Positions 37,504 through 49,225 are shown, numbered from the stretch's first letter. The stretch: 64,000 bases of DNA from Reticulitermes lucifugus (GCA_026260175.1 JAKCWW010000993.1:20319-84318); one strand, 5' to 3'. Numbers and translations: made by a program. The notes: generated by a model not told the origin, from the letters alone.

Positions 37504-39850
37504 CTAACGTACATTAGAGTAACATTCAGCTGAGTAAATTCTGCCTGATTTTATGGTAGTCCTGGGGCCGTATTTTGATAATAGGGAGGGTGACACTTGC
37601 ATATAAGCATCACGGAAACTTCATTCCAATTATATTGATATTCCAACGTCAGTATGGGAAATATTCCAGTTTGACTCATTAAACCGTAAAGTGAGGTGCT
37701 TTTCTATAAAAGCTTTATTAAATGTGGAGCTACATTACCGACGAAACACGCTTCGTTGCCTGTAATGTTGATAATAATAAAGATTTTACATTCTTTGTCG
37801 CACGTCAATTTACACAGATATGCAAAGTAGCGATTTAATGTTGGGGAAATAGGACACAGGCTTTGTGTCACTGAATAACAGAAAATGAAGTGCATGAAAT
37901 AATATTTTGTTTAAAAATAATCCGGCCATAATTTAGAAACTCTGAAATCCATAATATCAAAAGGGAGTACATTTAATGTAATATTCTAGTGACCCCAAAC
38001 AACTTGTTTGTTTTTGTCTGGCTTAAAATGTTGATTTTTTCATACATGAGGCAGATTTTAAAGGTATAATCGCATTCATAAAAAAGAAATGACAGTAATT
38101 AGTGCGCAACATGAAAGTGTGGCGTATTTATTTCATTAGTATAAACAATTTAATTTGTAATACGTAGCAACTGTCGATTTATTCCATTGCTAAATATTAA
38201 GCTGCATGGCGTACACAAGTAAACATTTAAAAACACGTAACTGTGAGATATAATACGATAATAAACACGCCTGTGGCAACGAGCGGCATTTGTTTGAATA
38301 CCTGGACTTATTTTCAGAACAGAGGGATGTTATATTGTGGCATGTATATTACTAATGAAATTGTCTCTTATTGTATAACTGCATGGTACAGGGCATTAAT
38401 TGCCATTCAAAAAATTTGCGGACTTTAAGTACCCGAATTCATCTTCTTGTTAATAATGATCCGTAAATGGATGTTGTTCTGAGAAACTTTACTTCGACTT
38501 CACATAGTCCCCTGTTACACAGTGAAAATACGCAATAATCTCGAATATCAATGATTGTAACAAATATGCACTCCTTTGTATAATGTACAAGCCCTCTATA
38601 ACGGTAGGTCATTTATACTCCACGCACAATTGCCTGCAATCGGTCTTGCTTTTATAACGAAAAAATAAGTGTAGTTCGGATGATTGACAGTTTCGCAATA
38701 GGAGGTTTCGCGATGTGTCGTCAGTTGACGTTAAGGGATCAAGATGACGGCGTCCAGTGTAACCGACAAACAGTTTTCATCTAGTAGTGGCAGTTCGCTG
38801 GAAATTGGAAGAGGACGTTTGTAATATCTATTTGTAGCAACGGTTTTTACAGGTAATTCTTCCTTTATTCCACTATTTTTCCCTTGATGAACACTTATAA
38901 ATCACGATTGCACTGAATATACAGTCTATGTAACTTACTGTGGCAAAGGCCGAGTGAGTAATTCTGAACTACAGATTACTTCAGCCATTCTTTGTCCTGT
39001 TCTGATCTAATAACAATACTCCATATTCGTAATATAAATAGCCGAATAAAATAGCAGCCCTTTGGGCTGTGACGTACTGTAATCTGGTACATCGGTACAG
39101 ACGTCTCACAGTAACCTAATGCTTGAATAATCACAGAAGTTAATTGAGGCAGCTGGTTCCTCTGAAATGTCGATACATACATACACATACATACATACAT
39201 ACATACATACATACATACATACATACACACATACATAGATGCCTGTCACCCTACAGGGCCTGATATCTCAAAAGACAGTTAACTTCATAGTTACCCCCTT
39301 GAGAACCCCTAAGCTCAAATCATAAACAGTCTCCTTTTATACCTAATGTGATGAAGGTGCATGCGTCAGTCTTACAGGATGTTGCATTATTTAATCTGCT
39401 GGGTGGTTATCTGTATTTTGGAGAAACATATGCCTCCTCCAACCACCATTTTCAGGTCGTCTATCCTGAAAATGGCGGGAAAGACCCGGTCGAATATGTA
39501 ACACTCCTACTTCAAACTCGGGAGATCCTGGGTCAACATCTCAAATTGAAGATCTTCTATCCAAAAAGAATGTCTATTGTTTTCCTCCCAGACTATTTTA
39601 AAATATGTAATACCTCAAACTATGCTACGATCGCTTCCCTTTACACCCTTTCCTATTCACTATTATCTATTATTCAAGCAGTCATTAGATGCTATAATTG
39701 CGTCTGTACATAAACAGTCAAAGCACTATTGTCGTCCGATATGTGGCACTTACCTAACAAACGTGACGGGGTTATGACGCAAAGACCACAATATCAAAGT
39801 TATAAGTTGTTGTACTATAGAAAATTTGTTTATGTAGTTACAAATTTGCA
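37504..39850. other. No recognisable gene; CATA microsatellite
   Basis: AT-rich intronic DNA. The frame at 39348-39713 contains YLYFGETY and YPENGG, phrases faintly like a translated insect repeat, but not enough to name. Confidence 0.45.
39175..39237. repeat. (CATA)n microsatellite
   Basis: About fifteen CATA units with two CACA variants. It gives rise to a spurious MYVC repeat frame on the minus strand. Confidence 0.95.
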
Positions 39851-39859
39851 CATTCGAAT

Positions 39860-40112
39860 TGTAACAGATCCGGGGCAAGAGGTTTTTTTCGTTATACGAA
39901 ACGTCCAGACTAACTTTGGGGCCCACCCAGCATTCTACTCAATGGAAACGAGGGTCTGTCTCCATGGAAGTAAACTGATCGGAGTGTGAAGCTGACCATT
40001 AAGTTCCATTTAATGCGGAGGTGAAGAATGATTGGAGCTAAACCTCGACTCCCCCTATACTTCTTCATGTTGTGCACAGGGACAAATTTACCTACACATT
40101 GTACCTTTATGT
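39860..40112 (+). mobile_element. tRNA-derived SINE, family A
   Basis: Blocks in order are GGTTTTTTTCGTTATACGAA, GGGGCCCACCCAGCATTCTA, GGTCTGTCTCCATGG, GGAGTGTGAAGCTGACCA, TGCGGAGGTGAAGAATGATT, GACTCCCCCTATACTTCTTC and ACAGGGACAAATTTACC. The last block is identical to the end of the 27.7-kb copy. The head is not clear. Confidence 0.65.
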
Positions 40113-41056
40113 GTATATACTTGTATTCTCTGCATGTGTCTCCTTTACTTGCTTGTATGCGCCACTGCTGTATGTTGGTGCTGGTGTTCCGAGAATGTTA
40201 CGTAGCGGATAGTTGATTTCGTGTTTCTTAAATATGGCCCTTTTAAATATGTCGTTTTTTTCAGACGACGAGCTGCAGCACCATTTCGACACAGAGGCAG
40301 GTGGTGGGCTTCTCTAAAGACGGTAATAAGCCTTCCTGCTCCTTAACTAACTCCATGGAGCATATTCTTCGGAAGCTGACATGCACTCATCTCCCTAGGT
40401 AATTTCCCACCTTTTATGGAAAGCTAAATTATATTACCAAGTACCCCACTGCCTGTTACTTGAACCTGTCCTATTCCAGCTGACGCCAGTACACACACCC
40501 AATTTAACATCAATTTTAATATTTTTCCCTTTGATGTCTCTGTCCTGTAATTGGTCTGCAACCTCTGAATAGAATTTTCATGAACGTCTCACTTCCTTCA
40601 TGCGTGATACATGTCCCACCATCTCATATTTTGTGAGTTGAACATCTTAAAAATATGACACTTAGTGAATAATGCAAATTATGGAGACCCTCCAAAAAAG
40701 AAAGTATATGCGTAAGATAAAAGTCGTCAGTATAAAACGAAATTCTTAATTTTCATTCTCTGCTTTATGACGGATCGTGAAGGGCAATCTATTTCCAGCA
40801 GGGCAACGGATCCTTCACTTCTCTAAACATTCCAGACTTACTTGTGAACCAACTACTAGTAGTCTTGTATCCAGTGTAAAGCGGGCAAAAACGTTCCGCA
40901 TATTACGGTGTCAGGGTAGTGAATTTAAGGATTCACCCACATATAGAGAAGGGGTTACGAGTACGTGAAGCTACACACTCACCCCACACATATGCTTCAC
41001 AGAATGTTGCCTAATTAAATATAGGAGCACATTTAGGCATTTATCTTATCGCGAAA

Positions 41057-41098
41057 TATGTACTTGTTTCGGTTTTGTCCGAATTTTCTCATTAGCAC
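41057..41098 (-). ncRNA. Hammerhead-ribozyme-like motif, degenerate
   Basis: On the minus strand: CTAATGAG (41095-41088, one change from CTGATGA), TTCGG/CCGAA stem, GAAAC (41070-41066), loop AA, then GTA. The GAAAC-NN-GTH order is the same as in the other copies, but the changed core argues against activity. Confidence 0.35.
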
Positions 41099-41884
41099 TT
41101 TGACAATGACGGAGGAGGCGAAGGAAATGTGTAACATGCGTTACATGCACAGACTGTAAGTATGGTAAAATATTTCAGAGACGTGAAGATAGTTTGTGTC
41201 GACATGTAAAAGCGTCTCCGTCAGAACGTTGTGCCCTCAGAACAATGCAGCAGAAACTGTTACTCTTCAATAACACATGCCTAAAGGAGAACTTCATAAG
41301 CTGTGTGACACCATTTACACTAGGCACCCATAAATCATATACGGTCTGCAGCTAATGTCGTGCCAATGACATGAAAAACATTCTTTTTTTAGAATCTACC
41401 AGTGTGGAGGACATTTACGAAAGACTCCTCCGTACCAGAATGTGACATTTCATATTGATAGGCCCTATTGCGTATCTTAGTCACGTGCGCTTAAATCGTT
41501 GTTCCATTTCCACCTCGGGCATTGTGGGTGGTGGAGTGTCAGGGGCAAATTTCCAGCAACGAGGAGCAGAGAGTGGGAAATGTGGGGTGCGGGAAATGGG
41601 AAGCAGGGAAACTTTAGGAATAAAATGATTCCACGCCAAGTTAGAAGAGGGAAACCACTACTCAACTCCAGTTTTCTTCGTTTTAAAATCTGCTCGAACA
41701 CATTAGAGGCTCATTTTCAGATCGAGAGAGAAATTTATACGAAATACACAAGTTTCTGCTTATGATGTGGATGTATGAAATATCTACCTCCACATCGTAT
41801 TAGCCAATATTCGTGTTATCTTCCTTTTGGGTGCGTTACTTAACGACGCTGTAAGTTTCTAAGATCATGTAGCGTCAGTGATGG

Positions 41885-42066
41885 ATGAGTGAATGATCGT
41901 GGAACTTTAGAGACATGATACTAAAAGGGGCAAACAAACACTTGGAGAGGAACCTGTCCCAGTGTCACTGCTCCCACGACAAATTCCATATGGACTGGCC
42001 TGATTCTGAACCTGGGTCTCCGCAGCGAGAGGACGGCCACTAATCACTCGAACCGCCGCGCGGCCA
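41885..42066 (-). mobile_element. SINE, family C
   Basis: Read on the minus strand it starts with GGCCGCGCGGCGGTTCGAGT and TTAGTGGCC (A-box-like), then GAGACCCAGGTTCAGAATC (B-box-like), CAGGCCAGTCCATATGG, and CACTGGGACAGGTTCC. The same arrangement is found at 10625-10795. Confidence 0.6.
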
Positions 42067-42159
42067 TGGTGCTTCTCGTGCCAAAAAATATGCTAGTTCT
42101 TGAAATAAGCAATATACTGTTGCAGATAAGGACAGGAATTATAAGAGTCATTTATGTAT

Positions 42160-42375
42160 TAGTGGTTACTACATACACCACACCTTCCGGCCGCACTATG
42201 GCCCTGGGATCGACTCAGGCTCTAACAGAAAAGAAGATCTCCTGGGGGGTAAAGGCGGCCGCTATTTAGAGCTGACAACCTTATTACTTTCTGTGCAGAT
42301 TGTCTAGAAAACTCTGGGAGCCTCAACCTCATAGAGCCCTAAGGATCTGTCCAGGCCTGTAATTGGATAGCTTTT
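42160..42375 (+). mobile_element. tRNA-derived SINE, family A
   Basis: Contains CCGGCCGCACTATGGCC, CTGGGATCGACTCAGG (B-box-like), CTCCTGGGGGGTAAAGGCGG, GAGCTGACAACC, GGGAGCCTCAACCTCATAG and CAGGCCTGTAATTGGATAGC. It lies about 100 bases from the family C copy and in the opposite orientation. Confidence 0.6.
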
Positions 42376-43204
42376 TACACACACCACCGGGTTTAAAGTT
42401 TAGAGGTTCCACATTCTACCCACAGAGTGTGTCATGTGTTCCGTATGACCCTCACATTAAGCAGCAATTATTCCCCTGCACATCATTAAGATGCAGTTTT
42501 TCGTAATGAAGACTGACTGTGCAATCCGTGAGGTAGGAATGATACTTCGTTTTTTGTACAATATTTTTGCCTTTAAAGGAATATAAAAAACTTGAATTGT
42601 TGTAAGGACTTACCACACATTCATTTTAAACCAGTCAATAATTACCTTTCTTCGTGTTTCGTTGAATATTTCCTACATCAAAGAATAAATGGCTTTTTTA
42701 TTAACAAGGTAATATAGTAACAATTACAGGCACAGTTGTTTATGTGAACAGCAATGCACGGATGAAGGGGCGCAGTTACCTTGTCTGTAACAGAAGGTGC
42801 ACAAAACCACAATGTTACGAAAATGTACAATGTACAATGCCTTGGAAAACATGAAAGGAGACGGCGTACTCGTACATGGAAGGATCATTAACCTGTAATC
42901 TACAGGGCGTTTCTTTGTACACATATTACAGTGCCAAAATAATTGAGTGTCTAATCAAATTTAATAATGGGGGAGCTACAACAGGCATTATAGAATTCAT
43001 TTAATTTTTGTTTCCTATCTGTCACCGATGTCAGCAGGCGTGCATTCCGACGGATGTACCTTCTTATAACGGTCAAACACGGAATGTGTTTTCAGATCCC
43101 AACCGGAAAATGGATGTACGTATCTTTGTTTCTGTTTGTGTTATTTCCCGTCCAAAAGAGGCTACAAACTTTATATAAGGACTTGTAAGTCCTCTTTAAG
43201 CCGA

Positions 43205-43378
43205 TCCCAGTGGCCGTGCGGTCTAAGGCGTGGGTCTTCGACCGCTCGCTTACTAGGATCGNNNNNNNNNNNNNNNNNNNNNNNNNNNNNNNNNNNNNNN
43301 NNNNNNNNNNNNNNNNNNNNNNCGACGAAACGAGGAGGCCCAGGCCCATATAGGGCTGTCGAGCCATAGGAAAAAAAA
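43205..43378 (+). mobile_element. tRNA-derived SINE, family B, with an assembly gap
   Basis: The head reads CAGTGGCCGTGCGGTCTAAG (A box) and CGCTCGCTTACTAGGATCG, and the 3' end GAGGAGGCCCAGGCCCATAT, AGGGCTGTCGAGCCATAGG plus an A-rich tail, as in the 2887-3125 copy. The middle, including the B box, is lost in the N run. Confidence 0.75.
43262..43322. other. Run of 61 N
   Basis: Unknown bases. The gap falls inside a SINE, so the open frames that cross it (43092-43367 and 43136-43369) are not real. Confidence 0.99.
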
Positions 43379-43799
43379 GTCCTCTGTAAACACCACTAAA
43401 TAAATTCGGTCCAATATAAACCCTATTTGCCTAGCACTCTACTAACCTTTTGTCGGTTTTGCCATAAACACCTCATCGTACAAATCTCCACTTTTACGGC
43501 ACAAAATATCGCAGTTGAATTGTTGTGACATGTTCTTCGTATTCTGGATATACAGGCTTCGAAGCTCGGCACGTAAACCACAATCCTGAAGACTACTTTA
43601 AGTAGTTCGTCTAATATCCCAGAAGAAATGTGGCATATGACCACCACTACCAACATTACCATTATCATCTTCATTGTCATCATCTTCATAAACTTCCTGC
43701 TAGCTGGCACTTTTTCGGAGTCCTTTTTAAACTTCTCTTTCGCTGAGCTTGTATACTGTTGTAGTTCATTGAATTGTGTTTCCCATGATAAGTGTGTCC

Positions 43800-44015
43800 C
43801 TGTCACCACGGCAGTGCGTGTCCTCGGGTTGCGGATGGAGGAAAGGCCTCCGGATATGGAGGATAGCTGCGAATACATTGAATAAGCAGTCGCGGACAGC
43901 TGACAAGGGGTGATCCTCCAGATTGGGGGTTAGGCGAGGTGCTAACAACTCCTCACCGTAAAATATTACCATGTTACGAAACAGATCACAAAGCCTCGGA
44001 CCTGGACTGATTCTT
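43800..44015 (+). mobile_element. LINE 5' region fragment
   Basis: The plus strand contains GAGGAAAGGCCTCCGGATAT, GCAGTCGCGGACAGCTGACA, GGTGATCCTCCAGATTGGGG and CTAACAACTCCTCACCGTA, followed by AAGCCTCGGACCTGGACTG. I associate this order with the leader of a non-LTR retrotransposon common in polyneopteran insects. The two overlapping minus-strand frames (43423-43878, 43766-44047) are antisense readings of it and of adjoining sequence. Confidence 0.45.
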
Positions 44016-45108
44016 TGCTCCATGGAGTTAGTTAGTGCCTTTTCCATGTCTTTTCAGAGTGAAGAATCACAGTTCTCTTTGCATTATGAGGTGTATGACC
44101 TGTATGTTGAAAAGTCACCTTTAAGTGCAACAAAAATCAATCACGTTATAACGCCTTCCTGCAGAACAGAAAAGAAACATCCAGTAGGAGAAATGGAAAC
44201 CAACTTTTTCGACACTAATCTGTCATTCGCTGTTGTGCGCTTCGTATCCGAGTACTGGCTCGTATTTCCCATGAACTTATCTTGACAGACAATTAAGGAA
44301 ACCTGATGGAGTTACAGGCAACAAATAATTGCTGCGCACTGCTTCATTTACGGTCGCTTCCTGTGGTTGTATACTCGGCCTCCAATTCTTCTAATGAAGT
44401 TCCTATTCAGGGAAAGAAAGCTTTAATCTGGTTTTGTCTTACTTCGTCTTTCCAAGTCTGTGAAATTTAATTTTGCGTTCTCTTAATTGCGGATCAAGGT
44501 TTACTGAAATCGAAGTAGCATTCTTTTTATTCGTTTATTTTGAGTACTCTTTTATATTAACATCATTCGGCTGAGTACGTTACTATGTTTGTCTAAACAA
44601 GATGGATTCACAATTTTCTCCCCTCTCCGATTTTACATTATATATTATGAACTCACGACAGACAGCTTTGTATTATTCTTGTTCTAGAATCGGTTACGAC
44701 AGAGTAAAATCCGATTGGAAGGTACAAAAGACACTTTGGTCATCACCTACCGTAATAAACATAATCATGACATATAATATTAGTATATACATTTTCACCC
44801 CTGCAAGAACTCAAATCTTATATACAGAAACGTACACTTAAAATTACAGTTCAGATACCAAAGCCTGTTTACAAAGATATGGTTATATTTATAGAAGGCA
44901 AGAAATTTTCTCTTCACCTTTGCATTCAGGCTAGAACTGGTGTTCCTATCCAGTGGGAAACCGCGATTTCTTCCCCGAAAACAAAGACAGCATGGCATAA
45001 AGCTAGGCAGCCTCTACATTTAGTACCGACGTGATTAGAAAATCATAGATAGACCTATACACTTCTGTTGGTCTTCAAGTTATGAGGCTTCATTAAGCAC
45101 AAGTCCGT
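44016..45108. other. No recognisable gene
   Basis: AT-rich intron sequence next to the Ig2 exon. The short frames have no motif. Confidence 0.5.
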
Positions 45109-45164
45109 TTAATCGACGTTCCATTTTAGAAAGATTTTAGTTGGTATATAAGTAGGATTCTTAC

Positions 45165-45455
45165 CGTTTAATATATGGACGTACGAACTGGCGGGCTGCG
45201 CGTTGCTCGGTACGCAGGAATAGTTTCCCGTGTGTTCGGGTGCAGCGCTGTTTATGAGCAAGGTGCTAGTCTTGGCGGGACGATCCGTGGTCACATTTAC
45301 CCCACGGTCCCCGTCGTAATTGATCATGCGGTTATTGTGATACCAGAACACGTAGACCGGGGGCTCGGTGCTGGAGAGCAGAGTGCACACCAAGCGTAGG
45401 GTGCTGCCCAGTTTCAGGTACTTCTCCGCTTGCCCAGATATCTCGGCTCTGGCCT
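45165..45455 (-). CDS. dpr: Dpr-family gene, exon coding Ig domain 2
   Basis: This exon codes one complete C2-type Ig domain of about 97 residues. Visible landmarks are GSTLRLVC (first cysteine), VFWYHNNRMINYD (core tryptophan and the Dpr-typical WYH/INYD motif), RGVNVTTD, TSTLLI, and HTGNYSCVPSNAQPAS (second cysteine), ending VHILNG. There are two potential N-glycosylation sequons, N-V-T and N-Y-S. The acceptor is TGTTGCAG before AGGCCAGAG and the donor is GTAAGA. The split codon G|AG joins Ig1 to give VVEARAEISG, and G|GC joins the last exon to give NGENPAAMQ, so both junctions are phase 1 and in frame. Open reading continues past both splice sites, but those extra residues are intronic. 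The domain is intact with no stop or frameshift. Dpr membership is secure; Dpr13 is the paralogue I favour. Confidence 0.95.
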
Positions 45456-45499
45456 CTGCAACAGTCAACACTTTATTGTTAAGTTCTTTGTTCACTTCT

Positions 45500-47160
45500 C
45501 AATTCCTGCAACACATAATAGTGAGATGAGTGTTACATGGTCATGAGATGTAGAGTGCATGTAAACATTATAAGTCTAAGTGCATAATAACTGTCCAAAA
45601 ACCATGACAGAGACGTAGCCCTATTTAACTCCATTTAGGAACGTCCTACATAAGAGCTCATTTTCAGTCAGTTGTACAAGGAAGTCCCTGCCTATTTTAT
45701 AGCCCGAAGATTCAGTACCATAAAAATAAACTCCATACCGTCACACAGCAAAATGTACGAGTATCAGTTAACAGGGATCGCTTTTCAGGCAACGTGATTC
45801 GCCCGGTCTCTAACATTTGCTCTGCGGTAAATATTTGATATTTAACTAAATACCTAACAGCATTTAAGTTCATTATCACATGAGTATAAACAAAAGTCCA
45901 CAATCGAACCGTACCTACATCCAGATTAAGCCATACCAAAGAAACACAACATTTTATGTTATAATCTACTTTAATAACACCATCAACTCTACAAATATGC
46001 TTTTCCAGTGGTTTCTTCCTTCCAGCTTCCAATCAAAATGTTGTATGCATTTATCATCATCCCCACACCCTCTACGTGTCTCGTAATCTAATCTTCTTTG
46101 GTTTAATCGTTGCAATACTATTATATTAAGACTATAACTTATAAAGACCAACGTCATTTAATTTTCTCCAAAATCCCTTTCAAAATTTATGTCTCAGACT
46201 CTCATTACTTTTTCGTACACGCAACCTCAAACCAGAGTATTTTAGGGTCTTGGTAGTAATTTAAAATTACGTTTATTAATTATTTGAAAAAAGCTTTAAA
46301 TTTGTTTAAAAAATCATTTTTATAAACAGTCACTACACTCATGAATGTGTGAATGATATTTCCGAAAATATAAGCCCTTCTTATAGAAGTTTTTCTAAAC
46401 CCACAAGTTAATAACGATAAGAATATCAGCTCCTGTTTGTTCCTTTCTGTTTGCAACGCAATCTGTTATTGATTACCGTGTTCGAAACATTTATCTGGAG
46501 TAATGAACGCCCTGCGAGTTAAAAGTTTACTTCGAATTCCTACCATCTGCTGTGCCTTTCCGATTATACAATCTCTTACGAACTTCTTTCCAAGTTGCAA
46601 GAGTAAAATTTATCTTACAGTTTAGACCACACATTTCCTACTTAAGCGTTCACAGCTTCTACACAACAAAGAGAGTTACGCCTGCAGTATCAAGTATGCT
46701 GCCAAAGAGTACGTTCTAAAACATTCTCTCTTCATTGGAACTGCGTCTCATTTCGTCGAAAACAGAATTTTTTTTCTTTTCTACATCGCCTCTTTCTGTC
46801 TCTCCTTTTTTTCACCCTGTTCCTTTCTTAAAAGTGTAATGCTGTATTGAGTTCCACATCCTTGCTTTCAACAAGATTTCTTCATCTCATCTAACAGTGC
46901 AGTAAATGGTCATATTGCCTACTTAGTAATATAAAAATTCCTCATTTGATTTTAGCATATGAATTATTTATTTTAAATGCGAACTTTGACGGTTTTCTAT
47001 GGATGAAACCTAGGATATAACTTTGAAATGAACAATGCCATCTTCTTCTCCAGCTCATTAGTTCATCTCATACTCGTCGTCATGTAACTCCAATGAAGGA
47101 AATTAACTCTTAGAAGACCAAAATTCATCTCAGTATTTATAGGCCACTGATTAGTACCCC
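45500..47160. other. No recognisable gene
   Basis: AT-rich intronic DNA with no repeat or motif that I can name. Confidence 0.5.
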
Positions 47161-47164
47161 AGGC

Positions 47165-47455
47165 AGTTACAGGTAAAATTCACCCAAAACAGGCCATGAA
47201 GGCCCATAGGGGGAGTAGATGTATACCTCTACACTTTCTTTAACATCGGCGCCTGATGGAGGTGGGTGGTAAACGCCACGGTCCGTCCGCTTTACCCAGG
47301 GAAAGCGACCCGGTACCGATTGTACAGGATGTTGGATGGGCCCCAGGGCCGGTCTGCATGGGTGCGGAAAATCTCGCCCCCACCGGAAGTCGATCCCCGG
47401 ACTGCCCAACCCGTAACAAGTCGCTATACCGACTACGCTATCCCGGTCCACAACT
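47165..47455 (-). mobile_element. tRNA-derived SINE, family A, nearly full length
   Basis: On the minus strand: head GGGATAGCGTAGTCGGTATA (A box), GGTTGGGCAGTCC then GGGGATCGACTTCC (B box), CCCTGGGTAAAGCGGACGG, CCCACCTCCATCAGGCGCCG, AGGTATACATCTACTCCCCC, TATGGGCCTTCATGGCCTG and TTTACC. This is the best copy for defining the family, since both promoter boxes and the full body are visible. Confidence 0.75.
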
Positions 47456-47799
47456 CGTTATGAATCATGAAGATCAATGACTTAATGTTCTTTAGAGAGT
47501 TTATCACTGCTTGTTTTGAGAGCTATATGAAACACATAAATGCAGACTTTATACATGTTATGGCGGGTAGTATTTGTAATTACTAATAGGCTTTAAACGG
47601 TTAAGAAATTAAGAATTCTTCCAGAAAAATGTCGTCTAGTACATTTGTAGGGCAAGTTTCTTCCACATCGTTAGCACTTTGGTATGTTTCAGTACCTCAA
47701 TGGACTACAATATTTCTGCCTCATGTATTTTGAAGTAATACTATTATATGTATCAGTCTATTAAAACAACTTTATTACTTTTATATTTAGAACATAAGC

Positions 47800-47838
47800 A
47801 CGCTACACGTTTCGACACTGCCGCATCACATTCAGGCA
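47800..47838 (-). ncRNA. Hammerhead-like motif, degenerate
   Basis: On the minus strand: CTGAATGTGATG, a partial stem, GAAAC (47813-47809), loop GT and GTA followed by GCGTG. The right half is canonical; the CTGATGA box has an insertion or is rearranged. Confidence 0.3.
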
Positions 47839-48090
47839 GGCGACTGAACAAATTATTACGAAAGGAATGGGCTATGATTAGTCATAAAATAATTACATAT
47901 ATAATATGTGTATATAATATCTGACATAGACATAAATACTCTAAGTTATTGCAACAGTTGAGGATCATAAAATCCAAGTTATAGTTTTTGTGGTACAAGC
48001 AATTAATTTCGATGTGTTGTGTCTCTGTGTGGACTTTCTGTTGTGTGTAAGCTAAATATGCGCACCCTATCACAGGGCGATCGTCTAAAA

Positions 48091-49225
48091 CAATGTTTTT
48101 AAACTTATTTCTCGCGGACCAGTATAAGGAAAACATTTTTGACTGCGACCCAAAGAAATAATTTATATTCCGATATTTCTAAAAGCACTAAAAATGAATA
48201 GGTATACTTAAATATTTAGAACCCACTTAACAGAAAATGTAATTCTACACTACTCTCCCTTGCGAATAAGAATGGCAATAAAAACGAGGCGGAGAAGGAT
48301 GTTCCCCACTATTTAACAAGAAATAATATAGAAAATGGCACTTTAACTGCAGTTACACTTCTGCTATTAAATAATGAAAATGTTTGAATTATACAAAACC
48401 GAAAGTAACCAAGAAATAGAGTTCAGTTTATTTATTTAAATAAGTGACTGGTTTGAACGCCTCTTCTTTATGATATCGTTCCAATCTGCATTACAAGATG
48501 ATAGAAATGCAGGCATACCTCATACACAACTAAGGCAGTTACTCTCTTTCATTTTGAAAAGGGTCGAAGTCAAATATTCAGATTCGCACATATATGTTAC
48601 ATTAAATGGCATAGCAACTGTACAGCTCTCCTACTAACTAGCGGAAATTCTTTGTTGACACTTATACAAAATGGTGACAGATTTAAGACCTTATGGTGAT
48701 TTTTCAAGGTAATGCTGCGTGTTAATTATAGGAACTCATTTTCTTCCTCAGATAAGAAATTTATTTCAGTTATCGAATCAGGATTTTCGAAGCAAATGAG
48801 TTTTTAAACGAGCAATATATTTTAAAACGTTTATGTCCTTCTTTCCGATAGTAGCTACTAATTCTACTCAACCGCACAGACAGATGTGACTGTGTAAACA
48901 ATTTAAATGTCACTTTTTATTTGTTCGTTCTGTTCTTCTCTATGAGTTGCAGCAATGTTGGGAACATATAATAGCTTGGACAATTATTTCTAAGTCGTGC
49001 TTTCCACAGTTGTAATGACTTTAGGCAGGCTTTTATCTGTCCCCAGCGTTGAAACCAATCACTGAGCGTTTCTTGCTCTTTCAAATTACATTCATTGAGA
49101 ATTTGAAAATGCTAGACAGATAAGTTAACTTCGTCATTCACGTACCATTGCCGAAGATTTTAACCCTATCTGCCTTCTTATCTACAAGAAGAGATGTATT
49201 TCATATCTGAGGTCGTAGACCATTT
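48091..49225 (-). pseudogene. Decayed hAT transposase (ZBED/Buster-like), C-terminal half
   Basis: On the minus strand, starting near 49225: VYDLRYEIHLFL, then ILNECNLKEQETLSDWFQRW, LKSLQLWKARLRNN, then after stops ENPDSITEINFLSEEENEFL, VNKEFPLVSRRAVQLL, and in a shifted frame TYMCESEYLTSTLFKMKESN. These correspond in order to the last third of ZBED-type hAT transposases: the HLNELNLK..G segment, K.KLWE.., NPF..., KNEYP.LS..A...LLPF and the TYLCE.GFS..L dimerisation motif. Many stops and frameshifts make it dead. The terminal inverted repeat (CAATGTTTTTAAACTTATTT at 48091, preceded by GTCTAAAA) marks the element end beyond the C-terminus. The N-terminal half is not visible. Confidence 0.7.

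Larger units (their letters stand above)
26817..45164 (-). other. dpr intron between Ig2 and C-terminal exons
   Basis: This is an 18,348-base phase-1 intron with donor GTAAGA at 45164 and acceptor TTTCAG ending at 26817. It contains SINE copies, a palindromic MITE, a foldback element at 37.07-37.50 kb, LINE fragments, several microsatellites and the N gap at 43262-43322. No further host exon was recognised. Confidence 0.85.

Noticed and set aside
38743-38832. Short ATG frame after AAGATGACGGC
   Set aside because: About 26 codons of serine-rich sequence with no further support.
38976-39236. 86-codon frame beginning with MYVC repeats
   Set aside because: It is a reading of the CATA microsatellite.
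39175-39237. CRISPR-like array (also considered for 54730-55690)
   Set aside because: The first is a simple 4-base repeat and the second has no unique spacers between repeats; the genome is eukaryotic.
39348-39713. 121-codon frame with YLYFGETY and YPENGG
   Set aside because: It faintly resembles translated insect repeats, but no motif chain or second copy in the window supports naming it.
43092-43369. Two frames crossing the N run
   Set aside because: They translate unknown bases within a SINE.
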